Below are positions 36,301-43,811 of a stretch of DNA of 64,000 nucleotides, piece by piece. The notes below the pieces were generated by a model that had not been told where the DNA came from, searched no databases, and worked only from the letters and a program-made list of their open reading frames with translations. This DNA is from Cryoendolithus antarcticus (Eukaryota; Ascomycota; Dothideomycetes; Cladosporiales; Cladosporiaceae). The stretch's first letter is position 1. Each line of letters opens with the position of its first letter. The position numbers were made by a program, and so were the translations under genes. The stretch covers positions 1,426,001-1,490,000 of the forward strand of contig NAJO01000001.1 of assembly GCA_002077065.1 (NCBI GenBank). Reading direction: 5' to 3'.

Positions 36301-36375
36301 CACTTTGTGGGCGCGTTGATATGGGATGGGGAGAGCGATGGTGTTGAATTTGTGTGGAGCAAGAGGGGTGGATGA
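33337..36375 (+). CDS. Fungal ATP-dependent DNA ligase (LIG4-like, atypical)
   Basis: A single-exon gene of 1012 residues starting at MPFPFANICTLL (ATG 33337). It contains an N-terminal helical region, then the nucleotidyltransferase core: KYDGE with the adenylated lysine near residue 289, FFDLLLLDGE near 400, CEGLVLKP near 465-472 and FVKLKKDY near 492-499. An OB-fold-like region follows (IGTVNSDGWIPKP, IFTNPLVFEVLG). The arrangement resembles DNA ligase IV, but I see no tandem BRCT repeats. Instead residues 690-870 are disordered and basic (KKRRHEDA, KRPCRSPKIRR). A final ordered domain of about 130 residues begins CHFSEAVVYLAPCIAKTPYI and ends WDGESDGVEFVWSKRGG. Ascomycetes often carry such a third ligase-like protein of unknown role. 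A DNA-repair function is inferred. Confidence 0.85.
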   Translation: MPFPFANICTLLTRLENIDAHGPLHLPGARKAKVKEVTESWFKSHLSAIAKLDVNGAAALLSALLPERRTDRVYGIQASGLCRILCRGLHLQAGRVKDLRAYAQPGHGDLGLCLERVLRHGGGPPAHPIVTLEEVDDFLITLAGGCRFSDPNIQQVPAGSSEARDQLLARLVLRLEPVHAKWLVRLVMKDLSPVKVDEGLVLRSFHFLLPDLLRFQHNFNSAISLLRGPLVEYPERPDPRSQRLLRQQATSLIRPCVGVKVGRPNFHKARSMQHCINLLGQQQWVLERKYDGEYCEIHIDMSLSRDPTRCIKIFSKSGKDSTADRKGIHGTLVKCLGLGQAYCKIKRQAILLGELVVWADSEKRAMTFEKIRKHVTRSGVSLGTNLDSQKHEDEHLAIVFFDLLLLDGEVVMTKPIDERRSWLREVYKKIKGRAFSVEWKKVDFSKAEPAQRHLLHQFAASIAERCEGLVLKPCGVPYFSLNRDDEGFTGGFVKLKKDYIADLGDEADFAVIGATYNAQHALKSGLQQIKWSDFHLGALLNKADVLRYEAKPKFKIIGTVNSDGWIPKPVLQSANTVAKCCAIEYGPQTSASHFDLETPPSCKIDHIFTNPLVFEVLGSGFEKPSNADYLMLRHARVKKLHQDRSWKDCVSFRELQDQAQATRDAPADSESQETRRWIEKLERKCRKKFEREKNATPRSRTTGTPSTSRSVCTAKSVISVTKATAKVLGEQPARRPMSDVSGNRQQALVLVAADIAEEAPDGSTLVAQSPSPDKKRRHEDARHTPCPPAKRPCRSPKIRRSVHSRETFAGPALTYAPKESATQMKTAEATQKSILAALPGRLSSLFRQPVQDVATQAQPSAGRGPTNCETASCHFSEAVVYLAPCIAKTPYITSTLLSQHSAVLTCAPSHWARHIHAHASLTDTVSESQSYPGCRKIVLVEARRVDAMHEVVSDIEALGLKERVEVWDWRVLERMKRHGKLDEQCWWAHFVGALIWDGESDGVEFVWSKRGG

Positions 36376-36668
36376 TTGTGATATCCCTGTGAGCGTTTTG
36401 TGTACGAGCTGTGATCATATTGATCTGACACAGCTGCTGCTCCTTCCACCGGAGTTTGCCCTGTCCTGATCTTCCTTCGAGTGCTTCATGCTGTGGGGGC
36501 TGGCCTGTCTTCACCGCTGAGCGACGGCTGACCTATGCGACCTGGACGCGGAGACGGCGTCAGGAGGCCCGATCATTCCTGCGGTGCATGTCATCAGCCT
36601 GTAGCTTCATTAACCTTGCCGGAAACGGTGTGAACCATTTCAGGTCTCGATGTTCGCCGGTCAATCTT

Positions 36669-37862
36669 TCACCCTGGTCTCCAGCCCAGCGGATCCACGC
36701 CCGGCGTCCTCTCTCCACTACCTTCAGCATCATCCTCAGCACTCCTCTTTCCCTTTCCCTTTCCCTTTCCCCTCAATTCCTCAGCCTGCGCGAACATCTT
36801 CATAGTGTGCTCCCACACCATCGGTCCCAGATTCTCATCCCGATACCGCTTGAGCACCTTCTCGTCGCCCGTGGACTTACTGTTCCAGTCGAGCAAGTAC
36901 GCCCCGCTGCCCTCCGTGCCATCGGAGCCCTTCATGATCCCGAATTCCTTCTGTGCCGGAACCCCAGGCCGAAGTTTTGTCGATGGATTCTCCCGCCATT
37001 CGGCAGGCGGGAAGGACTGCGAGGTCAGTTGATAGAAGTGTCGTTCGCCACTCTCCTGCACATTGAGGATCCAGGGTGACATCACGGAGTACATGACCTT
37101 CACTGCCAGTCTCGCTGGCCCAGTAAGCTCGTTCGCAATGCCTGTCTTGACGGTGCCGGGGTAAGAGTGCATGAAGGTCGTGCCCGGATACCGCTTAGCG
37201 AGCTCCTCGACCATGAAGTCGGACATCACAGTGCAATGTGCAAGTGCAGCGTACAAGCCAAAGTTCTTCTTCAAGTCCAGATCTTGCACGTTGACCTTGC
37301 CTTCGCTGCCGGCTGCCAAAATGGTGTTGACGCGACTTAGCTCTCCTGCTTCCGCGGCTGCGGTCAAGCAGGGCATGAGGTTCAGGGTAAACCGAGCACG
37401 CGAGTAGTAGTTTGTGCACATCTTACGATCCAGGCCTTCGTCCGTTTCGGTACGACCGGAGAGTGTCATGTGGCCGGCTGTGAGGAAGAGGGCGTTGATC
37501 TTGGGTTCCTTCTCACGGAGCTCAGCGCAGACTGTGTCGACGTTCTCGAGGCGGGAGACATCACGGGCAATGAAGAAGCATTGGCCGGAGGGATTGATCT
37601 CGGACAGCTTCGAGATGATCTCATCTGCCTTGTCTTTACTCCTAGTCTTCTCAGTCAGCACCAGGTCCCTGTCACGTAGTCCGAGCTAGATTGATCAGCC
37701 TTACCTGCCAATGATGTAGGCTCGTGGTCGGACTGTCCGCTGGAACACTTCCTTCAGCGTTGCCTCGCCGATACCTCCCGTGGCCCCGACATAGACACCA
37801 ACGAAGTCCCGTATCAGCTCGCCCTGTGCATTGCTCGCGCGAACGGCTTCGAGGTTGACCAT
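36669..37862 (-). CDS. Short-chain dehydrogenase/reductase, atypical
   Basis: Model: complement(join(36669..37641,37705..37862)), 376 residues. The 63-base intron has a GTAAGG donor and a GACTAG acceptor. The cofactor motif is GATGGIGEA near residue 29, with YIIGRSKDKADE after the second strand and ALFLTAGHM in the NAG-like position. The usual catalytic YxxxK is not visible: the matching helix reads NFGLYAALAHCTVMSDFM. The substrate-side PGTVKTGI motif is present. This subgroup of fungal SDRs occurs in many ascomycetes without known substrates. The last 40 residues contain a run of GK repeats encoded by a CCCTTT hexamer repeat. Function unknown; a reduced catalytic role is possible. Confidence 0.85.
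36747..36772. repeat. CCCTTT hexamer microsatellite in the SDR coding region
   Basis: About four TTTCCC units encode the GKGKGKGK run near the SDR C terminus. Slippage here would change the length in steps of two residues without a frameshift. Confidence 0.8.
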
Positions 37863-38295
37863 TGATTTCAGCAGAGTAAAAATGGCCGTGACGAATTACC
37901 TAGCATCAAAGCCTCAAAGGCAGACCCGAATGTATCGGGCTGCCAGATCTACCGTGAGTGAGACAAAGTTCCAAATCCTTGATGGAACATGAAGGGTATT
38001 CAGCGAGAGATGCATCTTACAGCAAGCCAAAGTGACAAGGTCCAGATATGTGGCTCAAACCTTAGATTCCATCACCCTTCGACGAGCTTCGACAGCGAGA
38101 AGCCAGGCATAATAGTGACCCGACGCAACGGCGATGAGAAGACAGATCACATCAACCATCCATCGACCACGCTCGTCTGCCTCGACAACGCCTCCCCATT
38201 GCCGGTGTCGAACAGAGCAAATGCCATGGTCCGGAAGCCACCCTCGGAGCCAACTCCACGATCCATGTTGCCCGCCTCCGCGTGCATGAGGCCGC
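37863..38295. other. Intergenic region upstream of the SDR gene
   Basis: No gene is supported. A plus-strand frame of 144 codons (37989-38423) overlaps the small secreted-protein candidate on the other strand and lacks domain-like features. Confidence 0.35.
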
Positions 38296-38514
38296 CTAGC
38301 AAGTGTGCGTGTCTAGCGGCATCGGTGCTGTACGATCACAGCTGCAATTTGAGCGCTTCACAAGATCTTCGGAGGTGCATGAGACGTGTAGCGCGTTGGG
38401 CGCAGATCGAAGGGACGTTGTGATCAACGCCACGATCGACGCCGCAGCTTCGGATACGCATAAGAAAGACGACAGTAAAAGGAGGATTTCCAATAGCCAA
38501 AAGATTGCCTGCAT
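38296..38514 (-). CDS. Small secreted cysteine-containing peptide candidate
   Basis: An ATG-started frame of 72 codons. It opens with a strong signal peptide (MQAIFWLLEILLLLSSFLCV, then SEAAA). The mature part of about 48 residues has four cysteines (HVSC, NCSC and THTC) and a KR dibasic site. No domain is recognised. The call rests only on the N terminus and cysteines and could be chance. Confidence 0.3.
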   Translation of the reverse strand: MQAIFWLLEILLLLSSFLCVSEAAASIVALITTSLRSAPNALHVSCTSEDLVKRSNCSCDRTAPMPLDTHTC

Positions 38515-38619
38515 CTACACAGGCTATACTTTTAGTCTTGGACAATGACATCCTCCGCCCAACTTCATCCCACCCAACCCCAATACCTATGCAATGCCGT
38601 CCACACCCCCTTTCCCTAT

Positions 38620-39189
38620 CTAAGCGCTGAACCCCTCCCTCTTCCCCGGCATCATAGCCCCATCCGACGCAGGACACCCAGGCAACAATTTCCCAATGTC
38701 CGCCAACCAAGCCGCCGAATTGAACTCAGCGTAAATCTTTTTGATAAGCCATCCATACTTGCTATCCTTGCACTTCCTCGTCTCAAGAATACTCACACCC
38801 CCAACAACCTGCGGCTTCAAACCCACACTCCACCTAACAGTAATAACATCGCAAGTAAACCACACATTTTCGAGCTTGAACGGCACACTTGGCTGGCCAG
38901 CGGACTCAATCTGGAATTGCTGCTTCGTGGCGAAGGCTGGGGCGGTGAGGTTGAAGGGTGCCAAGCAGCCGCCGTTCTTGAGGGACTGGATGGAGCCGCT
39001 GTAGTCGGTGAAGTCCTCCGCGAACAGCGTGTTGGCGATGTCGTTATTGTAGGTTTGAATGATGCCGCCGAAGGTCTGGGCGATTTCGTTGGCTTTGGAG
39101 GAGGTGAGGCAGTGCTTGTTGTGGTGATCGGACCAGGAGACGACGCCGCTGAGAGCCGTGGTGGCGTTGGCGAGGGTTGGGAAGTGCAT
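38620..39189 (-). CDS. NTF2-like fungal secreted-type protein
   Basis: A single-exon gene of 189 residues from the ATG at 39189. The sequence matches the fungal NTF2-like group: CLTSSKANEIAQTFGGIIQTY, LFAEDFTDYSGSIQSL, VPFKLENVWFTCDVITVRW and YAEFNSAAWLADIGK. These proteins adopt a cone-shaped NTF2 fold and are often secreted; several are induced in plant or host contact, but no activity is established. The N terminus (MHFPTLANATTALSGVVS) is only weakly signal-like. The frame is open for 64 codons upstream, so a missed first exon with a better signal peptide is possible. Three or four cysteines are present. Confidence 0.78.
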   Translation of the reverse strand: MHFPTLANATTALSGVVSWSDHHNKHCLTSSKANEIAQTFGGIIQTYNNDIANTLFAEDFTDYSGSIQSLKNGGCLAPFNLTAPAFATKQQFQIESAGQPSVPFKLENVWFTCDVITVRWSVGLKPQVVGGVSILETRKCKDSKYGWLIKKIYAEFNSAAWLADIGKLLPGCPASDGAMMPGKREGFSA

Positions 39190-39740
39190 GCTTGCGGTTT
39201 TGACCTTGTAATTGGGCTGAGGGAAGGCTGTGAAGTTCGGGCGCGGTCTTCTTGGTGGTTTGAGCGAGGAAGAAGGAAGAAAAGAGACTTGTTGCGGAGG
39301 CAGAGAAGCTGGGTATTGTAGTCGCTTGACATTCGTTTCATGATCTTTGTGTTGCTTCCAATGGCTGTCTTGGCAAGCCATTGGAGACTTGCGATATGTG
39401 CTGACCGTATGATTTGGCCAATAGGTACGCTGCGCAGCTTTGAGGGGTTACAAAGTCTCTCCTCACCACAGATTCGGTTTCCGATGAGAGCCGGCAAACC
39501 TATGCGGATTCGATTGGAGTTTCCGGACTCGTCTTGGCTATGAAGTGGCCGGGACAGTGCGGCGAGTGTCGTTTTCGGTCAATGGTACAGATTTTTGGGT
39601 TTTCCGCATGCCGATAGGCGACGCATCGGAAATGTGCAGACCCATGATTTGTCGGTGAAAGATGCGACGTTGCAAACACTGCCGTGATGCTATGTTTGGA
39701 ACCCGACATTCCGTTTAGGTTATTTCATTTACTCTTCATC
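39190..39740. other. Intergenic region between the NTF2-like gene and the uS3 N-terminal gene
   Basis: No gene is supported. It presumably holds the NTF2-like promoter and the 3' end of the uS3 N-half transcript. Confidence 0.4.
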
Positions 39741-40763
39741 CTAATCTTCCAGTGACCCAGGTCCAATAGACGGCGCGCCTCCACCAGATCGTTCCGTGTT
39801 TGGACCCGCCTCTGGCTTTGCAGGTGTCGTCTTCGTCGTTGTCTCGCCCGGCGGCTTCAGCGTAGATGTCGTTGGCCGGCTCGGCCTATCGAAAGGGTAC
39901 GAGCCATTGTCATCTCGTCTAGGAGCTTGACCCGGTCGAGCGGCATTCGGCCGTGGCGCGAATGGAGTCGAACCAGGACTCGGTCTCGACGCAGCAGCGA
40001 ATCTTGAGCCACCACCAGTCCCAGCACTAGACCTCGCAGCTCCGTAAGGGCGAGCCCCAGGCGTCGCCCTGGCTTCAAACGCCGGCCGCGCTCCAGTACT
40101 CGGCCCTCGAGCTCCTCCAGTCCTTCCACCCGCAGCACCACCCGCAGCACCTGCCGGCCCACCAGGTCTCCTCCCCTGCCCCGCCGTCCGTGTCGTCCTC
40201 GCCTCCGCCCTCTTCGCCGCCTCCCTCTGCACAGCCATCCCTTCATCATAGATAAACGCACTAATCTCCACTCGTCCACCAAAGTCCTTCACAGTGCCTC
40301 CACTAACATACATCTTCTCGGTACCCTTCTTCCTCGCCTGAATCGCTGTCCGTGAGCTTGGCTTCTCACCTGCTCTTTGTAATGCCACGTAAGCGGTGAG
40401 AAGTTTGTCCGTGGCTTGTGAGGCTGTGGGAAGGTTTCGAGTGGCAGCGCGGTTGAAGGTGTAGGTAGAAGTCCGCCATTCTTGGGCTCCGAGGGGAGTT
40501 GCGGCGAACTTGATTCCGAGACGACGGGTGATGTTGGCGTGGGAGAGGTTCAGCTCGCGGGGAGGAGCGCCATTGAGGCGGGCGAGGGAGCCGTGAGAGA
40601 TCTTGAGGCGAGCGCTATGGGGGAGTTCGGAGGAGGTGCCTGGGGGTGGACCGGAGGGGGTGGTGGGGGTGACGTTCATTGAAAGGTGGCGGCGTGCGAC
40701 TCGCGAGGGGTGAACAGGTAGCATTGTGCGTGAGCGCACACAAGTGCAGGTCGGAGTAGCCAT
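39741..40763 (-). CDS. Mitochondrial uS3, N-terminal half (split, nuclear-encoded)
   Basis: A single-exon gene of 340 residues. Residues 1-30 look like a mitochondrial presequence (Arg-rich, no acidic residues, ending VARRHLSMN). Residues 95-185 match the N-terminal region of fungal mitochondrial rps3/S5/Var1: EWRTSTYTFNRAATRNLP corresponds to the EW..S.Y.FN....LP block, TDKLLTAYVAL to the N.LI.SYF.L block, and KMYVSGGTVKDFGGRVEISAFIYD truncated here to MYVSGGTVK and VEISAFIYD, to the VS.AE.KHT...I.I.VYN block. The S3 C-terminal part is absent from this gene and lies in the divergent neighbour. Instead a Gly/Ala/Arg/Pro-rich tail of about 150 residues follows. The match was made from memory of the family, not by search. 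Confidence 0.75.
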   Translation of the reverse strand: MATPTCTCVRSRTMLPVHPSRVARRHLSMNVTPTTPSGPPPGTSSELPHSARLKISHGSLARLNGAPPRELNLSHANITRRLGIKFAATPLGAQEWRTSTYTFNRAATRNLPTASQATDKLLTAYVALQRAGEKPSSRTAIQARKKGTEKMYVSGGTVKDFGGRVEISAFIYDEGMAVQREAAKRAEARTTRTAGQGRRPGGPAGAAGGAAGGRTGGARGPSTGARPAFEARATPGARPYGAARSSAGTGGGSRFAAASRPSPGSTPFAPRPNAARPGQAPRRDDNGSYPFDRPSRPTTSTLKPPGETTTKTTPAKPEAGPNTERSGGGAPSIGPGSLED

Positions 40764-40989
40764 TGTATCGCTACTTGCAACTCAATCGCGTGCATATTAT
40801 GTATGTTGTAACCGTCTGAAGTATCGAGATGATCGCCGCGGAGGAGAGCTCGACCCTGCGTCGATCAATCAATATATTGATTGACACCCATCGATTTCAC
40901 AATCACCACCGCACCTCTATCTACACACCATCTCTCCTCCCCTCCCCTCCCTCTTCTCATCGCCTCACCCCCCATCCGTCCCACCCATC
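40764..40989. promoter_or_regulatory. Bidirectional promoter of the two uS3 halves
   Basis: Only 226 bases separate the two divergent ATG codons. The side next to the plus-strand gene holds a C/T-rich tract at about 40929-40985, typical of strongly expressed fungal genes. An AT-rich palindromic stretch with TCAATCAATATATTGATTGA lies near 40864-40883. One shared promoter would keep the two halves co-expressed. Confidence 0.55.
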
Positions 40990-41607
40990 ATGGCCGCCGC
41001 CGCCGCCCCAGCAACATATACTCGCACCGCCCGCCGTCTTGCCACCGACCTCCTCTCCCCCACCATAAAAGCACCCATCGAATCCCTCCTCTCCCGCCTC
41101 TACGCCAAACCCGTAACTCTACACCTCACAAAACTCGCCCGCCCGCAACTAGACGCCGAGATCCTCGCAAACCTCGTAACGCAAAAACTCCGCGACAGAC
41201 GAAACACGCCGCGGAAAGTCATCCGAGATGCCGTCTGGCGCGCACAACTGCCAGTGAGTCAGAGCCAGGTGCCGAGTCTGGCGTCGCATGCAAAGGCAGC
41301 TGAGGTAGCGCTGGCAAGGGATCCGAGTCGAGCTACGCTGGGACGGCAGAGGGCTAGTCTGAGCAGTGTAGTGGCGGGGTTGCGGTTGAAGCAGGTTAGC
41401 AGTGTGTATGTCAGTGCTGCGGGTCGATTGGGAAAGCGTATGACTGCCAATCGGGCGCAGGAGAAGGTTGCTAGGAAGGGCTTGACGAGTAAGGGGCCGG
41501 GGTTTATGGTTAGGGGAGTTGGCAAAGCGCATACGAGGGTGGCGTTGAAGGCTGGGAAGAGGAGAGTTGGCGCTTTTGGGATCAGGGTTGCGGTTGGGCA
41601 TTCGTGA
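40990..41607 (+). CDS. Mitochondrial uS3, C-terminal half (split, nuclear-encoded)
   Basis: A single-exon gene of 205 residues. The N terminus (MAAAAAPATYTRTARRLATD) is presequence-like. From residue 38 it follows the C-terminal region of fungal mitochondrial rps3: LYAKPVTLHLTKL, DAEILANLVTQKLRDRRN and VIRDAVWRAQLP, then the uS3 signature AAGRLGKRMTANRA near 143-156. RVGAFGIRVAV near 192-202 corresponds to the GAFG.K.W terminus. Bacterial uS3 has the same order (IA..L..R, GRLGGAEIAR, GVIGVKVW). The N-terminal S3 region is missing and is found in the divergent gene at 39741-40763. It would act in the mitochondrial small subunit. The composition is GC-rich and nuclear-like, so transfer is not recent. 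Confidence 0.85.
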   Translation: MAAAAAPATYTRTARRLATDLLSPTIKAPIESLLSRLYAKPVTLHLTKLARPQLDAEILANLVTQKLRDRRNTPRKVIRDAVWRAQLPVSQSQVPSLASHAKAAEVALARDPSRATLGRQRASLSSVVAGLRLKQVSSVYVSAAGRLGKRMTANRAQEKVARKGLTSKGPGFMVRGVGKAHTRVALKAGKRRVGAFGIRVAVGHS

Positions 41608-42067
41608 GGGTGTGTTGATGGGACATTGATGACAATTGCGGCGATGGATCTGGTAGGCAGCGTCGCGAGCGTGCGATAGGTTGGACATCTCACTTCGACG
41701 ACGAAGCTCGGCCTGTGGGAAGCGAATGGAAACGCCTGCTCAACGGCCAACATGTCGCGTCGACGACTGTGCACAGAGCTGGCGATGATGCAACGCAAGA
41801 TTGGCTCATAGACCGACTCTGAGCTTGCCACGTAACGTACGCCGCAGTGAGCGGCGGGAGAGATACAGGACAAGATGAGCTACGCTTCAATCGAAGCATA
41901 TGATGTATGCATCGAGCCGCGATTCTGGACAGTCAGCCCGTCACGAAGCAGCGGAGAACAATGCAAGGTGATAGAGCAACGGATGTAAACAGTGTCCAAC
42001 ACTAGGTAGCAATGGTACCCTGAAGCATCAAAGGTCTACAGAATTTGAGACTCAAAGTCCGTTCTAG
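41608..42067. other. Intergenic region between the uS3 C-half and a coiled-coil orphan
   Basis: A 460-base convergent gap. Short open frames only; no gene is supported. Confidence 0.4.
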
Positions 42068-43423
42068 CTACCTGTGCATGTGCCGACTTCCCGAGCAGCG
42101 CTCCCAGCAATTAACCGAAGGCTGGACTTGTGACTTGTGGCTCCGTCCACACCCCTTCATCAAATCTAGCCACCTGTCCTTCTCCGCAAGAGGACTAAGC
42201 GGACGCGTAGCCGTGCGAGCCCGCATTGCGGGCTCTCGTATGAAACTCACTGGGGCCGCTATCGTTGGCGGCAGCGGTAGCGTGTCTAGTCCCGGTATCG
42301 AAGTCCAAGGCTCTTCCATCCCTGTAGACTGCTCAGAGCGATCCGTGGGCAGGGCTGGGAAATCAACATCTTCGACTACAAGTGCGCGGCCTGGGGCGAC
42401 GTACTGGTGGCGAAAGGACTTCGGCCCAGTGAATGGCTTCCGCTCACCACCAGCGGCAGACTCCGCGCTCTTCGGACTAGGATGGTGTGGGCGCCAGAAT
42501 GTCCAGTCCGGCCCAGCGAACTGTGCCATAGTGCTGGGCTTACGGCGCTCCTCGTGGCCGTCACCCGTCATGAAGTCATCCTCAGCCCACTCAGGCCAGC
42601 ACTCGCCCTTCTCGGCATCATCAATCGCATTAGGTGCAGTAACAGCATCCTTCCGCTGCGGATCCCACGACCCCGGCCTGCGCCTGGTACTCAGACTCCT
42701 CTTCTGCACTGCCTCGACGGAATCTTCGCTGTCTTGGCGCTGCGGTCTCGAAGCAGCACTTGCGCGTGCTAGAGCGGTGGACACGCCGACATCTTCAATT
42801 GATTGCTGAGGGGTCTTGGACGCAGACGTCCAGTCCCATGTTCTCGGCTTGCGGCTTGTGCCAGAGAGACTCGAGCGAGCTGCCTCGAAGAAATCTTCGC
42901 TGTCTTGACGTTGTGGACGAGTGGCGTTGATACTCTTAATGAGGGAGGTGAAATAATCGGGCTCCTCCACTGCACGCTGGGGGACATTGGGCTGAGATGA
43001 ACGGGATGGTTTGGTGGTAGATAGGCGGGATGGGCCCGTGCGGGCTGCTTCGAAGAAGTTCTCGCTATCTTGCCGCTGCGGTCGCTTGACGTTGCTCGTG
43101 GCATTGCCGACATCCTCCTCAGTTGCGATTTGGGACACGCTGCGCTCGGCCCCGTGGGAGTCTTCGAGGCTACCAAGACGAAGGCTGAGTGTCAGGATGG
43201 CGGCTTCGAGCTTCTTCACTCGGATCGCAAGCTCGGCCTCAGAAGGTGAGTGGTCGATGGGTGGAACGCTGTCGGAGTCAGAGGAGGTGGCACGAGACCC
43301 TGTGGAGGTGGAGCTGGAAGGGAGATCCCAGCTCGAGATCGATGGGCGAAGTGTCGCGATGATTTCGTCATCATCGACGTCTATCATCTGCAGAGTGTTT
43401 TGGTCGACGGTAGAGTGTGCCAT
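42068..43423 (-). CDS. Low-complexity coiled-coil orphan with three RPQRQDSE repeats
   Basis: A 451-residue frame from the ATG at 43423. An acidic N terminus and a Ser/Thr-rich stretch precede a predicted coiled coil (AELAIRVKKLEAAILTLSLR, about residues 63-88). Then come three copies of RPQRQDSE followed by (F/S)(F/V)EA at about residues 114-128, 169-184 and 226-241, spaced about 56 residues. The C-terminal part has Trp-rich patches (WPEWAEDD, WTFWRP) and a TLPLPP motif. The TLPLPP motif and the Ser-rich plus coil layout recur in the orphan at 47385-48545. No known domain; function unknown. The open frame continues upstream of the chosen ATG with hydrophobic, unlikely sequence. Confidence 0.55.
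   Translation of the reverse strand: MAHSTVDQNTLQMIDVDDDEIIATLRPSISSWDLPSSSTSTGSRATSSDSDSVPPIDHSPSEAELAIRVKKLEAAILTLSLRLGSLEDSHGAERSVSQIATEEDVGNATSNVKRPQRQDSENFFEAARTGPSRLSTTKPSRSSQPNVPQRAVEEPDYFTSLIKSINATRPQRQDSEDFFEAARSSLSGTSRKPRTWDWTSASKTPQQSIEDVGVSTALARASAASRPQRQDSEDSVEAVQKRSLSTRRRPGSWDPQRKDAVTAPNAIDDAEKGECWPEWAEDDFMTGDGHEERRKPSTMAQFAGPDWTFWRPHHPSPKSAESAAGGERKPFTGPKSFRHQYVAPGRALVVEDVDFPALPTDRSEQSTGMEEPWTSIPGLDTLPLPPTIAAPVSFIREPAMRARTATRPLSPLAEKDRWLDLMKGCGRSHKSQVQPSVNCWERCSGSRHMHR
42701..43087 (-). repeat. Three coding repeats of the RPQRQDSE motif
   Basis: Copies lie at about 43040-43087, 42872-42919 and 42701-42748. The first two are nearly identical (RPQRQDSENFFEAAR and RPQRQDSEDFFEAAR); the third has drifted (RPQRQDSEDSVEAVQ). 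Confidence 0.8.
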
Positions 43424-43811
43424 AGTGTCGTTCGCTATGTCCGCAACGCAGAGGAAGGGTAACGAGATGGCTTCGATGATGAGCAAAGAGAGGGAGATGT
43501 GGAGGTGGAAGGTTGTGACAAGTAGGAGACAGGAGAAATGACTTAGACCTGGTCGCAGCGGTGCATGGGCTGATGTGGCGATCACCGCCATCGCGATACT
43601 AGGTTTGCTGTCGGAGATGCAGATATTGACGGACGATCTCCTCGATGCATGAAGGAGTTGCCCGTCGACCGGGTACCATCTACTGCGTAGCAGGTACAAT
43701 GGAACGTCCGTGTTGGATTTCATTGTCGGTCGCGCAGTGTGGTCCGGATATCTGGGTTACTCGTACAACGTTCCTAGAGCACAGAAGGGTATCATATGCA
43801 GCAACTCACGC

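Noticed and set aside
36747..36772. CCCTTT repeat considered as a telomere-like or CRISPR-like array
   Set aside because: It is a short hexamer run that encodes a GK repeat inside a gene; there are no spacers and the unit is not a fungal telomere repeat.
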